This document shows positions 1 through 7,677 of a stretch of DNA of 8,896 nt, one piece after another. Made by a program: the position numbers and the translations under genes. Under the pieces are notes generated by a model, which had not been told where the DNA came from, did not search any database, and saw nothing but the letters and a program-made list of their open reading frames with translations. The number at the start of each line of letters is the position of its first letter. The first letter of the stretch is position 1. Source of the stretch: Chitinophaga pinensis (GTDB lineage: Bacteria; Bacteroidota; Bacteroidia; Chitinophagales; Chitinophagaceae); assembly GCA_945872805.1 (NCBI GenBank), contig CAMCBE010000058.1:1-8896 (forward strand), written 5' to 3'.

Positions 1-3000
1 CATCATAAGTTCAAAAGATGAACGTGTAGAAGCAAAATTTGATATTGATGGGGAGGTTTTCCCTTTAGTAATTCAACGTAACCAAGAGAGAAATTTTGAT
101 ACATCATGTAAGTGCGAGGAAGTAAATCATCCTTTGTGTATACATAAGACTGCCCTTTTCTTGCAATTGATTAACTCATTTGGTGCACATTATTTTGATT
201 CAATTCGGAATTTTGATAAAGAAAAAAATAAGCTTTTAGGAATATATGGCTATAGCATGGCCGAACCTGATTGGGATAAAAAATTTGAATTTACGTATAA
301 AGATGGCAAGCCTTTTTTACGTGTATTAGATCCATCTGTAAAGCGGGTTGCTACACCAATTGAAGAACCAAAGACTTATGCAAGACAGGAAGTTAAAGAA
401 GCCGAAGTAATCATTGAAAAAGCTCCTGAGCCAAATAGTCAGCGACTTGGTGTTGTTTTTGTGGAAATACCTAAGAAATATCCAGGTTTTGGTGTTGAAC
501 TTGTTTCGGGTGAATTTGACGAAGAAAACGAAGTGTTTGTAGGGAAAGTTCAAAAGTTAGATCTGATTAAATATGTACCAACCCTCGGTATGAAAACGGA
601 GGAAATTTCACTCCTCAATTTGGTAAGAAAACTACAACCTGTAGAAGTTGATAAATTTTTAAATAGAAATTCTCCATTTTCTGGTATTTGGGAAAATGTT
701 ATACATGCTGAGGATGAAGGATTTCCTCTAGAGACTACCAGTTTGATTGACGAATATCTTTATCCTAAACTTGTAAAATTATTTTCTGAAAATATAAAAG
801 GAACTCCATTTCTTCTCTTATCAGCAGGGAAAGCATTTACCACATCCAACTTACAAAAAGTAACTATAGCGAATGATGGCATGCTTCCGTCATTGCAGAT
901 TTCACCGGATAAAAAGCAGGTAGAAATTTCACCAAAAGTAATTGTAAGAGAATGGGATATAGAATTTAGTTCTAATGAGTGGAGCCCTTCACTTGTTGCC
1001 TTATTAAATAACACGTTATATAATTGGAGTTCAATTGAAGATTTTCAATCGATATCCCCATTTCTTGTTGAGAAAAACCAAAAGGTATCTCAACCTGCAT
1101 GGCCAGCATACCTAGAATCAAACGTGCTTGCTTTTGCTAGAAAATATAAAGTTGATTTTGATAAATCATTCCTAAGTAATTTATTTGAAGGTAATCCTGA
1201 ATTAAGGTTACTCTTAGAAGAGAAAAATGATTATTTGGTTTTTGTTCCTATTTTTTTATATCAAGGATATGATGTGAAATATGGGGATAAAGAAACCATT
1301 ATCCTTGCAGATGGAGCAAAGATTAAAATGATTAGACGTAATATCGAAAAAGAGCAAGAGTTTCTTAGAAAGCTCACTTCATTGCATTCAAATTTTATTA
1401 GAACAGATAATAGCTTTAATTTGGTTTTAAAAGGTGCAGATGTATTAAAAAATAATTGGTTTTTCTTATTCATAGATTCAATGAGAGAATCCGATATTCC
1501 TGTTATTGGATTTGATGTCTTGAAAAATTTTAGATTCAATACAGCAAAACCGCAAACAAAAATATACATCAGCAGTGATGTTGATTGGTTTGATGCTAAA
1601 GTAAATGTGGTTTTTGGTGATCAACAAGTTACGATTGAAGAAATAAAGCGTGCGTTAACCAGCAAGCAACAATTTGTTCAATTGAATGATGGCACATTAG
1701 GTATTTTGCCTGAGGAGTGGCTGAAAAAATATTCACTATTATTTAGGGTAGGCGAAGGGAAATTAGATAAACTTAGGTTGTCCAAATTTCACTTAAGTGT
1801 AATCGATGAGTTGTATAATGGTATTGATGAAACAGAGGTAATGATTCGTCTTGAGGAAAAATATGAAAGGCTTCGAAGTTTCAATCGTATAAACGAAGTT
1901 GATCCTCCAAAAGAACTTGCACATATCTTAAGGCCTTATCAAGTTGCAGGGTATCATTGGTTAAACTATCTTAATGAAGTAGGTTGGGGTGGGATTCTTG
2001 CAGATGACATGGGTCTTGGTAAAACAATTCAAGCATTATCATGTCTTCAATTGTATAAAGATCAAAAAGTTACCATGAGTGCAATGGTTGTATGTCCTAC
2101 AACCTTAATGTTTAACTGGGAAAATGAGATTAAAAAATTTACACCGGGATTAACTTATCTTATTCATCATGGTGGCGAGAGAGAGCGAGATAAAAAAATA
2201 TTTCAGCAGTATGATGTTATTATAACTACCTATGGCACATTACGTAGCGATATTAAGTTCATGTTAGAAAATGAGTTTGATTATATCGTACTAGATGAAT
2301 CTCAGGCTATCAAAAATCCACAAAGTAAAGTAACGAAAGCCGCCTGTTTAATTAATGCGAAGAATAGGCTTTGTATGAGTGGTACACCACTTCAAAACAA
2401 TACTTTTGATATTTATGCCCAGATGAATTTCCTCAATCCGGGCATGTTGGGTAGTGTAGAATTTTTTAGAAATGAATTTGCAACGCCAATTGATAAGTTT
2501 GGGGAACCTGAACAAAAAGATCATCTTAAGAAGCTTTTGTTCCCATTTATTTTACGGAGAACAAAAGAACAAGTAGCAAAAGATTTGCCAGATAAGACCG
2601 AGACTATTCTTTTTTGTGAGATGGATACCGAGCAACGTTCTATCTATGATGCATATCGGAATGATTATAGAAATAAAATACTTGGGGTTATTTCTGAGCA
2701 AGGGATTCAAAAGTCGCAACTTACTATTTTACAAGGTCTTATGAAATTGCGACAAATATGTGATTCTCCTGCAATTATGAATGAGCCTGAGCCATATCCG
2801 AATGTTTCTGTTAAGTTAGATGAGTTGGCGAGAGAAATTTCTGAGAATATTGGTAATCACAAAGCATTGATTTTTTCTCAGTTTTTGGGAATGCTTGCTC
2901 TAATCAGGGAAAAACTTACTGAACTTGGTGTAAAATTTGAGTATTTCGATGGAAGTACCTCAGCAGTGGATCGTGAGAAGGCAATCCAAAGTTTCCAAAA

Positions 3001-3316
3001 GAATGATGAAGTGAGGGTATTTTTGATTTCTCTTAAGGCAGGAGGTGTGGGTCTAAACCTCACAGCTGCTGATTATGTGTATATCGTAGATCCATGGTGG
3101 AACCCTGCTGTAGAGCAACAGGCTATTGACCGTACACATAGGATTGGGCAAACAAAAAATATATTTGCTTACAGAATGATTTGTAAGGATACGATTGAAG
3201 ACAAAATTCTTCAACTCCAGGACAGAAAACGCATTCTTGCGCGTGATTTAGTGACAGATGATTCTGGTTTTGTGAAGAGCTTAAGCAGAGAAGACGTAGA
3301 ATATCTATTTAGCTAG
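1..3316 (+). CDS. SWIM zinc finger and SNF2-family ATPase/helicase, 5'-truncated
   Basis: A DNA-dependent ATPase of the SWI2/SNF2 group (helicase superfamily 2), presumed to move along or remodel DNA or protein-DNA complexes in the cytoplasm; its bacterial role is not known. The frame is open from base 2 to the TAG at 3314-3316, so at least 1104 residues are present and the true start lies left of the window. A TTG at 134 must not be taken as the start, because it falls inside a SWIM zinc finger, CxCx7CxH, at 107-145 (CKC...CIH). A long middle region of about 600 residues, without motifs I recognise, precedes the motor. The motor has motif I (DDMGLGKT, about 2003-2026), motif II (DESQ, 2294-2305), motif III (SGTPLQNN, 2378-2401), GGVGLNL (3041-3061) and motif VI (Q..IDRTHRIGQ, 3116-3151). 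All catalytic motifs look intact. SWIM plus SNF2 is a common bacterial combination. The gene is convergent with the transporter gene and no defence-type neighbour is visible. Confidence -1.
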   Translation, partial: IISSKDERVEAKFDIDGEVFPLVIQRNQERNFDTSCKCEEVNHPLCIHKTALFLQLINSFGAHYFDSIRNFDKEKNKLLGIYGYSMAEPDWDKKFEFTYKDGKPFLRVLDPSVKRVATPIEEPKTYARQEVKEAEVIIEKAPEPNSQRLGVVFVEIPKKYPGFGVELVSGEFDEENEVFVGKVQKLDLIKYVPTLGMKTEEISLLNLVRKLQPVEVDKFLNRNSPFSGIWENVIHAEDEGFPLETTSLIDEYLYPKLVKLFSENIKGTPFLLLSAGKAFTTSNLQKVTIANDGMLPSLQISPDKKQVEISPKVIVREWDIEFSSNEWSPSLVALLNNTLYNWSSIEDFQSISPFLVEKNQKVSQPAWPAYLESNVLAFARKYKVDFDKSFLSNLFEGNPELRLLLEEKNDYLVFVPIFLYQGYDVKYGDKETIILADGAKIKMIRRNIEKEQEFLRKLTSLHSNFIRTDNSFNLVLKGADVLKNNWFFLFIDSMRESDIPVIGFDVLKNFRFNTAKPQTKIYISSDVDWFDAKVNVVFGDQQVTIEEIKRALTSKQQFVQLNDGTLGILPEEWLKKYSLLFRVGEGKLDKLRLSKFHLSVIDELYNGIDETEVMIRLEEKYERLRSFNRINEVDPPKELAHILRPYQVAGYHWLNYLNEVGWGGILADDMGLGKTIQALSCLQLYKDQKVTMSAMVVCPTTLMFNWENEIKKFTPGLTYLIHHGGERERDKKIFQQYDVIITTYGTLRSDIKFMLENEFDYIVLDESQAIKNPQSKVTKAACLINAKNRLCMSGTPLQNNTFDIYAQMNFLNPGMLGSVEFFRNEFATPIDKFGEPEQKDHLKKLLFPFILRRTKEQVAKDLPDKTETILFCEMDTEQRSIYDAYRNDYRNKILGVISEQGIQKSQLTILQGLMKLRQICDSPAIMNEPEPYPNVSVKLDELAREISENIGNHKALIFSQFLGMLALIREKLTELGVKFEYFDGSTSAVDREKAIQSFQKNDEVRVFLISLKAGGVGLNLTAADYVYIVDPWWNPAVEQQAIDRTHRIGQTKNIFAYRMICKDTIEDKILQLQDRKRILARDLVTDDSGFVKSLSREDVEYLFS
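107..145 (+). other. SWIM zinc-finger motif within the SNF2 protein
   Basis: The codons give C-K-C, seven residues, then C-I-H, which fits the SWIM consensus CxCx(n)CxH. SWIM domains bind zinc and are thought to contact DNA or protein. The motif spans the TTG at 134, so it is the evidence that the gene starts upstream of the window. Confidence -1.
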
Positions 3317-3424
3317 AAGTTATTGAAATAATGTTAGTTTTGAGAAGTTTTTTATTTGTATAGTACTGCTAAATTCCAATTTCCTATCAAACTGCTTACC
3401 TATAGTAGGCCACGCCTTGGTTGA

Positions 3425-3454
3425 AAAATTAATTAACAAAAAGTAATTAAATTT
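3425..3454 (-). terminator. Possible weak AT-only hairpin after the transporter gene
   Basis: Arms at 3425-3435 and 3444-3454 pair over 10 of 11 positions around the 8-base loop ACAAAAAG. The hairpin lies directly behind the transporter stop codon. On the - strand the stem runs into five T residues. The stem has no G-C pair, so it would be unstable as RNA and may be only AT-rich spacer. No better terminator for either convergent gene is visible in 3317-3455. A 6-bp stem with one wobble pair (3394-3399 with 3405-3410) has no T tract. Confidence 0.3.
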
Positions 3455-3455
3455 C

Positions 3456-4646
3456 TTAAAGACTTAATACTGCTTTAAGGCCAACAAAAATTGTTGCCGC
3501 CATAACCAAGAGTCCAAAAATAGTTAACCATAGGGGATGTTTATACTCCCCTATTATTTTTTTCTTTCGTACAGAAAGTAGTACTATCCCTAATGCGATT
3601 GGCAGTATAAATCCATTTAAGGCTCCAACAAACACTAATGTCTTTACCGGTTTCCCTACGTAAATAAAAATCGAAAGAGAGATTAAAACAAATCCAACCA
3701 ATAATCCCTTTTCATATTTTTCAATCAGATGGTGCAAAGATTTAAGAAAAGAAATGGAGGTGTAGGCTGCTCCTACAACAGATGTAATGGCAGCACTCCA
3801 CATAATTATCCCAAATATTATATATCCAATGTTTCCCGCAGCTAACTGAAATACAGATGCAGCAGGATTTGTACTATCTAGCGAAAGCCCTTTAGATACA
3901 ACACCTAGCGCAGCTAGGAATAATAGTATGCGCATGGTTGAGGCAATAAGAATAGCTGATATCGCAGATTGTCCAACTTCTTTTGAATGTTCTGGTCCAG
4001 TTAGTCCAGCGTCTATTAATCTATGTGCCCCTGCAAAACTTATATATCCACCAACTGTTCCACCTACTAAGGTGATGATCGCTAAAAAATCAATTTTATC
4101 TGGTAGGATACTTTTTTGTAAAGCTTCTCTAAGAGGAGGTTTTGATATGAATACGACATAGAGTGTTAGCACAATCATAATCATTCCTAACGCTTTTGCA
4201 AAAATATCCATCCACTTCAGCGAATCTTTATTTATGAAAATAAAAATTGCAATGACAGCACTTATTATTGCACCTGTTTCAGTAGTCCATCCTGTAATAA
4301 CATTTAAGCCTAGTCCAGCGCCTGCCAAATTTCCAGTATTGAATGCAATTCCACCAATAACTATTAGTAAGGTTAATAAATAACCTGAACCAGGAATAAT
4401 TTTATTAGCAAGAACTTGTGCTCTCATTCCACTAGCTCCGAGTATCTTCCATATATTCAACTGTGCACCAATATCAAGTAAGATGGATATGAGAATAATA
4501 AATCCAAAACCAGCTAATAAAGTATTGGTAAAAACAGCAGTCTGTGTTAGGAATCCTGGTCCGATTGCTGAAGTTGCCATTAAAAATGCAGCAGCAACGA
4601 TTGGGGAGTGTATAAAATAATTTAAATTTATTTTTTTACTTTTCAT
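3456..4646 (-). CDS. Divergent Nramp-fold membrane transporter of the oxoprolinase cluster (YcsG-like)
   Basis: A 396-residue integral inner-membrane protein with about 11 hydrophobic segments, of the Nramp family (LeuT fold). Family signatures are GPGF in the first segment (residues 29-32), GNLAGAGLGLN in the third (105-115), and the C-terminal pattern ALNG...LP (342-349) followed by GEY (366-368). True Nramp metal transporters have DPGN in segment 1 and an MPH motif in segment 6. Here the Asp is Gly, the Asn is Phe, and the segment 6 region (about 194-210, GGYISFAGAHRL) has no Met-Pro-His. Transport of Mn or Fe is therefore doubtful. Its ATG overlaps the pxpA TGA (ATGA, 4643-4646), implying coupled translation. 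The same pairing is known in Bacillus subtilis, where ycsG sits beside ycsF (pxpA) near kipI-kipA. I infer uptake of 5-oxoproline or a related compound; the fold is far more certain than the substrate. Confidence 0.88.
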   Translation of the reverse strand: MKSKKINLNYFIHSPIVAAAFLMATSAIGPGFLTQTAVFTNTLLAGFGFIILISILLDIGAQLNIWKILGASGMRAQVLANKIIPGSGYLLTLLIVIGGIAFNTGNLAGAGLGLNVITGWTTETGAIISAVIAIFIFINKDSLKWMDIFAKALGMIMIVLTLYVVFISKPPLREALQKSILPDKIDFLAIITLVGGTVGGYISFAGAHRLIDAGLTGPEHSKEVGQSAISAILIASTMRILLFLAALGVVSKGLSLDSTNPAASVFQLAAGNIGYIIFGIIMWSAAITSVVGAAYTSISFLKSLHHLIEKYEKGLLVGFVLISLSIFIYVGKPVKTLVFVGALNGFILPIALGIVLLSVRKKKIIGEYKHPLWLTIFGLLVMAATIFVGLKAVLSL

Positions 4647-5389
4647 TTTATGCTGCTTATTAAAATTTCATTTTTAATCAGTCCAAGATGTAAATGTTTT
4701 GCAAATTCCAAGGCTTGATTAGCATCTCCATGTATACAAACTGTATCAATGTCTATTGGGATAGCGTCTCCATAAATCGGGTTTATTTTATTATGATTAA
4801 TCATATTTAATGCCTGTTGCAATGCAATGTCTCTGTCTTGTATCATTGCATTTTTTTCAGTTCGAGCCGTTAAACTACCACTGGGCTGATATGTTCTGTC
4901 AGCAAAGCCTTCCCGGTAGAAGGTTAGTCCTTCGCGTTTTGTTGCCTTTTCAGATTCACTATTTGGCAATCCATATAGGTATAAATTTTCATCAACTCGT
5001 TTTACGGCTTTTGCAATTAAGGTTGCCATTTTTTCACTTACCCCCGATTGGTTGTATAATGCACCATGAGGCTTGATATGGTTTAAAGTAGTTCCCATAC
5101 TTTCAGCAATTGATTTAACTACCATAATCTGTTCAATTATTGAATTAGTTAGGACTTCTTCCTCCATTTCTATTTGTTTTCTCCCGAAATTTTCTCGATC
5201 TGGGTAAGAAGGATGTGCTCCTATGGAGACATTGAATTGTAGGGCCAATTTTATCGTATTTTTTATTGTTTCTTTATCCCCGGCATGAGATCCGCATGCA
5301 ATATTAACCGAACTGATGAAGGGCATAATCAACGCGTCTGATTCGTAGCCTTCACCCATATCGCAATTGAGGTCGATTGTTTTTTTCAT
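4643..5389 (-). CDS. pxpA: 5-oxoprolinase subunit PxpA (LamB/YcsF family)
   Basis: One of three subunits of the ATP-dependent prokaryotic 5-oxoprolinase, which opens 5-oxoproline to glutamate in the cytoplasm. From the start chosen here the protein has 248 residues, the normal family length. Visible family motifs are DLNCDMGEG (6-14), SVNIACGSHAGD (27-38), IGAHPSYPDRENFGR (56-70), HIKPHGALYNQ (104-114), FADRTYQPSGSLTAR (162-176) and VCIHGDA (217-223). The ATG at 5389 is preferred over an in-frame ATG at 5413, because relatives begin only a few residues before DLN and the extra eight residues (MIFLILYV) are atypical. Neither start has a good Shine-Dalgarno sequence. The gene overlaps the transporter start by ATGA and is divergent from the NHL gene. 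Its partners pxpB and pxpC lie about 1.3 kb away on the same strand, beyond the inverted NHL gene. Older labels such as lactam utilisation protein LamB refer to this family. Confidence 0.95.
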   Translation of the reverse strand: MKKTIDLNCDMGEGYESDALIMPFISSVNIACGSHAGDKETIKNTIKLALQFNVSIGAHPSYPDRENFGRKQIEMEEEVLTNSIIEQIMVVKSIAESMGTTLNHIKPHGALYNQSGVSEKMATLIAKAVKRVDENLYLYGLPNSESEKATKREGLTFYREGFADRTYQPSGSLTARTEKNAMIQDRDIALQQALNMINHNKINPIYGDAIPIDIDTVCIHGDANQALEFAKHLHLGLIKNEILISSIK

Positions 5390-5499
5390 CACGTACAAGA
5401 TAAGAAAGATCATTGCTTGCTGTTCCCTAAATGCTTCATAAAGTTTAAAAATTAATTATCGCTGAGTATAAAAATCAGAAAATTCATTATATTCATGAT
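5390..5499. promoter_or_regulatory. Divergent intergenic region between pxpA and the NHL gene
   Basis: These 110 bases separate two divergent starts and should hold a promoter for each. The stretch is AT-rich. I find no convincing match to the Bacteroidota -7 box (TAnnTTTG) with a TTG at the expected distance on either strand, and no Shine-Dalgarno sequence before either ATG. The promoter role rests on gene layout alone. Confidence 0.4.
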
Positions 5500-6609
5500 A
5501 TGAAAACAAGAAGAACATTTATCCAATCAACAGCTGTTGCATCAGCTAGTTTGCTTGCCAGCAAATCTTTTGCCTTTTCAATTTTGAATAAAGACAGAAA
5601 GCCTGAAGAATTAATCCTTGGCCACAATGGTTTTACATATAAGGTTGACCAGGGCTGGGCAAAAATTAGTTCTAGCACCCATCCTGTAAATAATTGCCAT
5701 GAAATGGTTCAGGATAGTCAGGGTCGCTTGATTATGATTGGCGACGACACGCATAATAATATTTTGGTGTTTGATAAATCTGGGCAGTTGTTGGATTCAT
5801 GGGGTGCTTCTTATCCAGCAGGTCATGGACTTACCATTAGCAAAGAAAATGATGAAGATTTCCTATTACTGGTTGATAATGGGTTTTATACAAACCTTGC
5901 AGGGGAGTCAAAATCTCAGCCTGGCAATGTGGTAAAAACAAATATTAAAGGAAGAATTATTTTTTCTTTGCCTCAACCTCACGCAATAGGTATATATAAA
6001 GATGACGAAGCATATCATCCAACTGAAACGGCTGTAGCTCCTAACGGAGATATTTATGTGGCTGATGGATATGGTTCTGATTATATTATTCACTTTGATA
6101 GCAAAGGTCGCTTTATTAGAAAATTTGGGGGTCACAATAATACTAATCCAGATCATAATCTTGAATGTGCTCATGGTGTTGTTGTTGATGATCGAGATAA
6201 AAGTAATCCAGTATTAGTTTGTACATCAAGAGGTGAATGCTGCTTCAAGGTATTTACACTTGATGGCAAGTTTATTAAGCGTATTGACACACCTGGAATG
6301 TTTGTATGTAGGCCTGTTATTCATGGTCAAGTACTTTATGCAGGTGTATGTTGGTCTAAAGATGCTGAAGGGAATCAGATAGATGACGGCTCAGGATTTC
6401 TAACTATTCTTGATACTAATTATAAAGTATTGGCAAGTCCAGGTGGTACTGCACCTGTATATAAGAATGGGATACTTCAGCAAACATTTCAACATGCGTC
6501 TAATGTATTTAAACATGGACATGATGTATGTATCGATGAAGATCAAAGCATCTATGTATGTCAATGGAATGCAAATCGCACTACACCGATTAAGTTGACT
6601 CGCGTATAA
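5500..6609 (+). CDS. Tat-exported six-bladed NHL beta-propeller, peptidylglycine amidating lyase-like
   Basis: A 369-residue protein predicted to be exported folded. The N-terminus has a twin-arginine motif (TRRTFIQ, residues 3-9), a hydrophobic stretch (10-20) and a probable cleavage site near SFA (23-25). The rest divides into six NHL-type blades starting near residues 66, 108, 172, 223, 267 and 338; the clearest is IYVADGYGSDYIIHF (185-199) followed by GRFIRKFG (203-210). Histidines at matching blade positions, GHG (109), AHG (225) and GHD (341), together with DGY (189-191), recall the metal-binding His residues and catalytic Tyr of PAL, which cleaves peptidyl-alpha-hydroxyglycine. This likeness is by eye only, and a binding or scaffold role is equally possible. 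It has nine cysteines, including a CC pair at 247-248, which is many for a periplasmic protein. It is a single + strand gene between pxpA and pxpC, both on the - strand, with its own terminator. Confidence 0.85.
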   Translation: MKTRRTFIQSTAVASASLLASKSFAFSILNKDRKPEELILGHNGFTYKVDQGWAKISSSTHPVNNCHEMVQDSQGRLIMIGDDTHNNILVFDKSGQLLDSWGASYPAGHGLTISKENDEDFLLLVDNGFYTNLAGESKSQPGNVVKTNIKGRIIFSLPQPHAIGIYKDDEAYHPTETAVAPNGDIYVADGYGSDYIIHFDSKGRFIRKFGGHNNTNPDHNLECAHGVVVDDRDKSNPVLVCTSRGECCFKVFTLDGKFIKRIDTPGMFVCRPVIHGQVLYAGVCWSKDAEGNQIDDGSGFLTILDTNYKVLASPGGTAPVYKNGILQQTFQHASNVFKHGHDVCIDEDQSIYVCQWNANRTTPIKLTRV

Positions 6610-6632
6610 TATTAAAAACTAACTATGCTCCG

Positions 6633-6667
6633 TCCCTGACCCATAATGGCGTCAGGGATTTTTTTTT
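6633..6667 (+). terminator. Intrinsic terminator of the NHL gene
   Basis: A perfect 8-bp stem, TCCCTGAC (6633-6640) with GTCAGGGA (6651-6658), encloses a 10-base loop that can itself pair CCA with TGG. A run of nine T residues (6659-6667) follows. It begins 23 bases after the NHL stop codon. Read on the - strand the hairpin lacks a following T run, so it serves mainly the + strand gene. It also separates this gene from the convergent pxpC end. Confidence 0.92.
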
Positions 6668-6681
6668 GTGATACATAGTAA

Positions 6682-7677
6682 TTATCGATTAGTCATTGCT
6701 ATGCTAATCTTAAGTTGATCAATTTTTTTATCTAATTCACGTAGCTTATTATAGGACTCATCCTCTGTAATTTCATTGAATGAGATTACATCACCCGGTC
6801 TACATTGTGCAAGTTTTGATATATCTGCACTACTAACCCTAGCTATTCGAGGGTATCCACCAATTGTTTGTGCATCCGCCATTAGGATAATGGGTTGTCC
6901 TTTTGGAGTGACTTGGATAATTCCTATTGCAACTGCTGAAGAAAGCATTTCTTGTTTTTGGATTAGTGAAAGCTCATTACCTTCTAAGCGATAGCCCATT
7001 CTGTTTGAATCATTTGAAACAGTAAAGGAGGAATTGAATAAATACTGTTGTGAAGGTTCATTAAATAAATTCCACTCAGGTCCTTTTACACAGTCTATCG
7101 ATATATGATTTGAGTTATTATGTTGATGTTTGAAATTAACATGCCAATTGGCGTACCCAAATCCATTTTCACCTATCTGTATGGTACTGTGGTCTACTGA
7201 TTTATTTATTGTATTAGCGAAGTGAATAATATCTCCTGTGGTGAGGTTTTTCCCGTTAATTCCACCAATACCTGATGCGGCATATGTAGATGCCGACCCC
7301 ATGATTTTGTTCACTTGAAATCCACCAGCAATAGCTAGGTAGGCTCTGCATCCATAGCGTGTAGGTTTTGTTTTTAAAATACTAAATGCTTTAATTTTTA
7401 GTAGTCTATTAAATTCAATTTTAGTGTTATTGATATATGCATTGCACCCTTCTCCAGAAATACAAGAATAGGCATCTTCATTAAATACTATTTCAGTTCC
7501 ATGAAGAGTTAATTCTAAAAGTGCCGCATTGACTTCATTACCACAAATAATGTTTGCAACACTAGATGATATTTTATCCATAACACCTCCAACAGGTATC
7601 CCATCTTTTTGGTAGTGCCATCTACCAAAGTCTTGAATACTCGCTGAGATACCCGGTTTTAAAATAGTTATGCTCAT
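6682..7677 (-). CDS. pxpC: 5-oxoprolinase subunit PxpC (KipA family, biotin-dependent carboxyltransferase-like)
   Basis: The larger partner of the PxpB/PxpC pair in ATP-dependent 5-oxoprolinase; the pair is thought to activate 5-oxoproline with ATP while PxpA completes ring opening. It has 331 residues, near the usual family length. Family signatures are PGISASIQDFGR (8-19), PVGGVMD (28-34), YLAIAGGF (113-120), GSAST (127-131), GPEW (199-202), SNRMGYRLEG (224-233), GQPIILMADAQTIGGYPR (260-277) and LAQCRPGDVISF (289-300). A Lys-rich tail of about 30 residues follows the last motif and may form a helix. The ATG overlaps the pxpB TGA (ATGA, 7674-7677), so the two are probably translated together. 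Names such as urea amidolyase, allophanate hydrolase subunit 2 or KipI antagonist reflect family likeness, not the likely job here, because pxpA and pxpB are both nearby. Confidence 0.95.
   Translation of the reverse strand: MSITILKPGISASIQDFGRWHYQKDGIPVGGVMDKISSSVANIICGNEVNAALLELTLHGTEIVFNEDAYSCISGEGCNAYINNTKIEFNRLLKIKAFSILKTKPTRYGCRAYLAIAGGFQVNKIMGSASTYAASGIGGINGKNLTTGDIIHFANTINKSVDHSTIQIGENGFGYANWHVNFKHQHNNSNHISIDCVKGPEWNLFNEPSQQYLFNSSFTVSNDSNRMGYRLEGNELSLIQKQEMLSSAVAIGIIQVTPKGQPIILMADAQTIGGYPRIARVSSADISKLAQCRPGDVISFNEITEDESYNKLRELDKKIDQLKISIAMTNR

Noticed and set aside
134..3316. TTG at 134 as the start of the SNF2 gene
   Set aside because: The frame is open to base 2 and the TTG lies inside a complete SWIM zinc-finger motif, so the coding region begins further left.
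1..3316. SNF2 protein as part of a phage-defence island
   Set aside because: No methylase, nuclease, phospholipase or other known defence partner lies beside it in the window; its neighbours are metabolic genes.
4810..5076. Open frames on the strand opposite pxpA, and similar ones opposite the other genes
   Set aside because: They lie wholly within clear protein genes, show no recognisable motifs, and are frame shadows.
5390..5413. ATG at 5413 as the pxpA start
   Set aside because: It adds eight residues (MIFLILYV) not expected before the conserved DLN motif; the ATG at 5389 gives the usual N-terminus.
5492..5504. TTCAT-GAT-ATGAA inverted repeat over the NHL start codon
   Set aside because: A 5-bp AT-rich repeat is expected by chance in this composition and has no other support.
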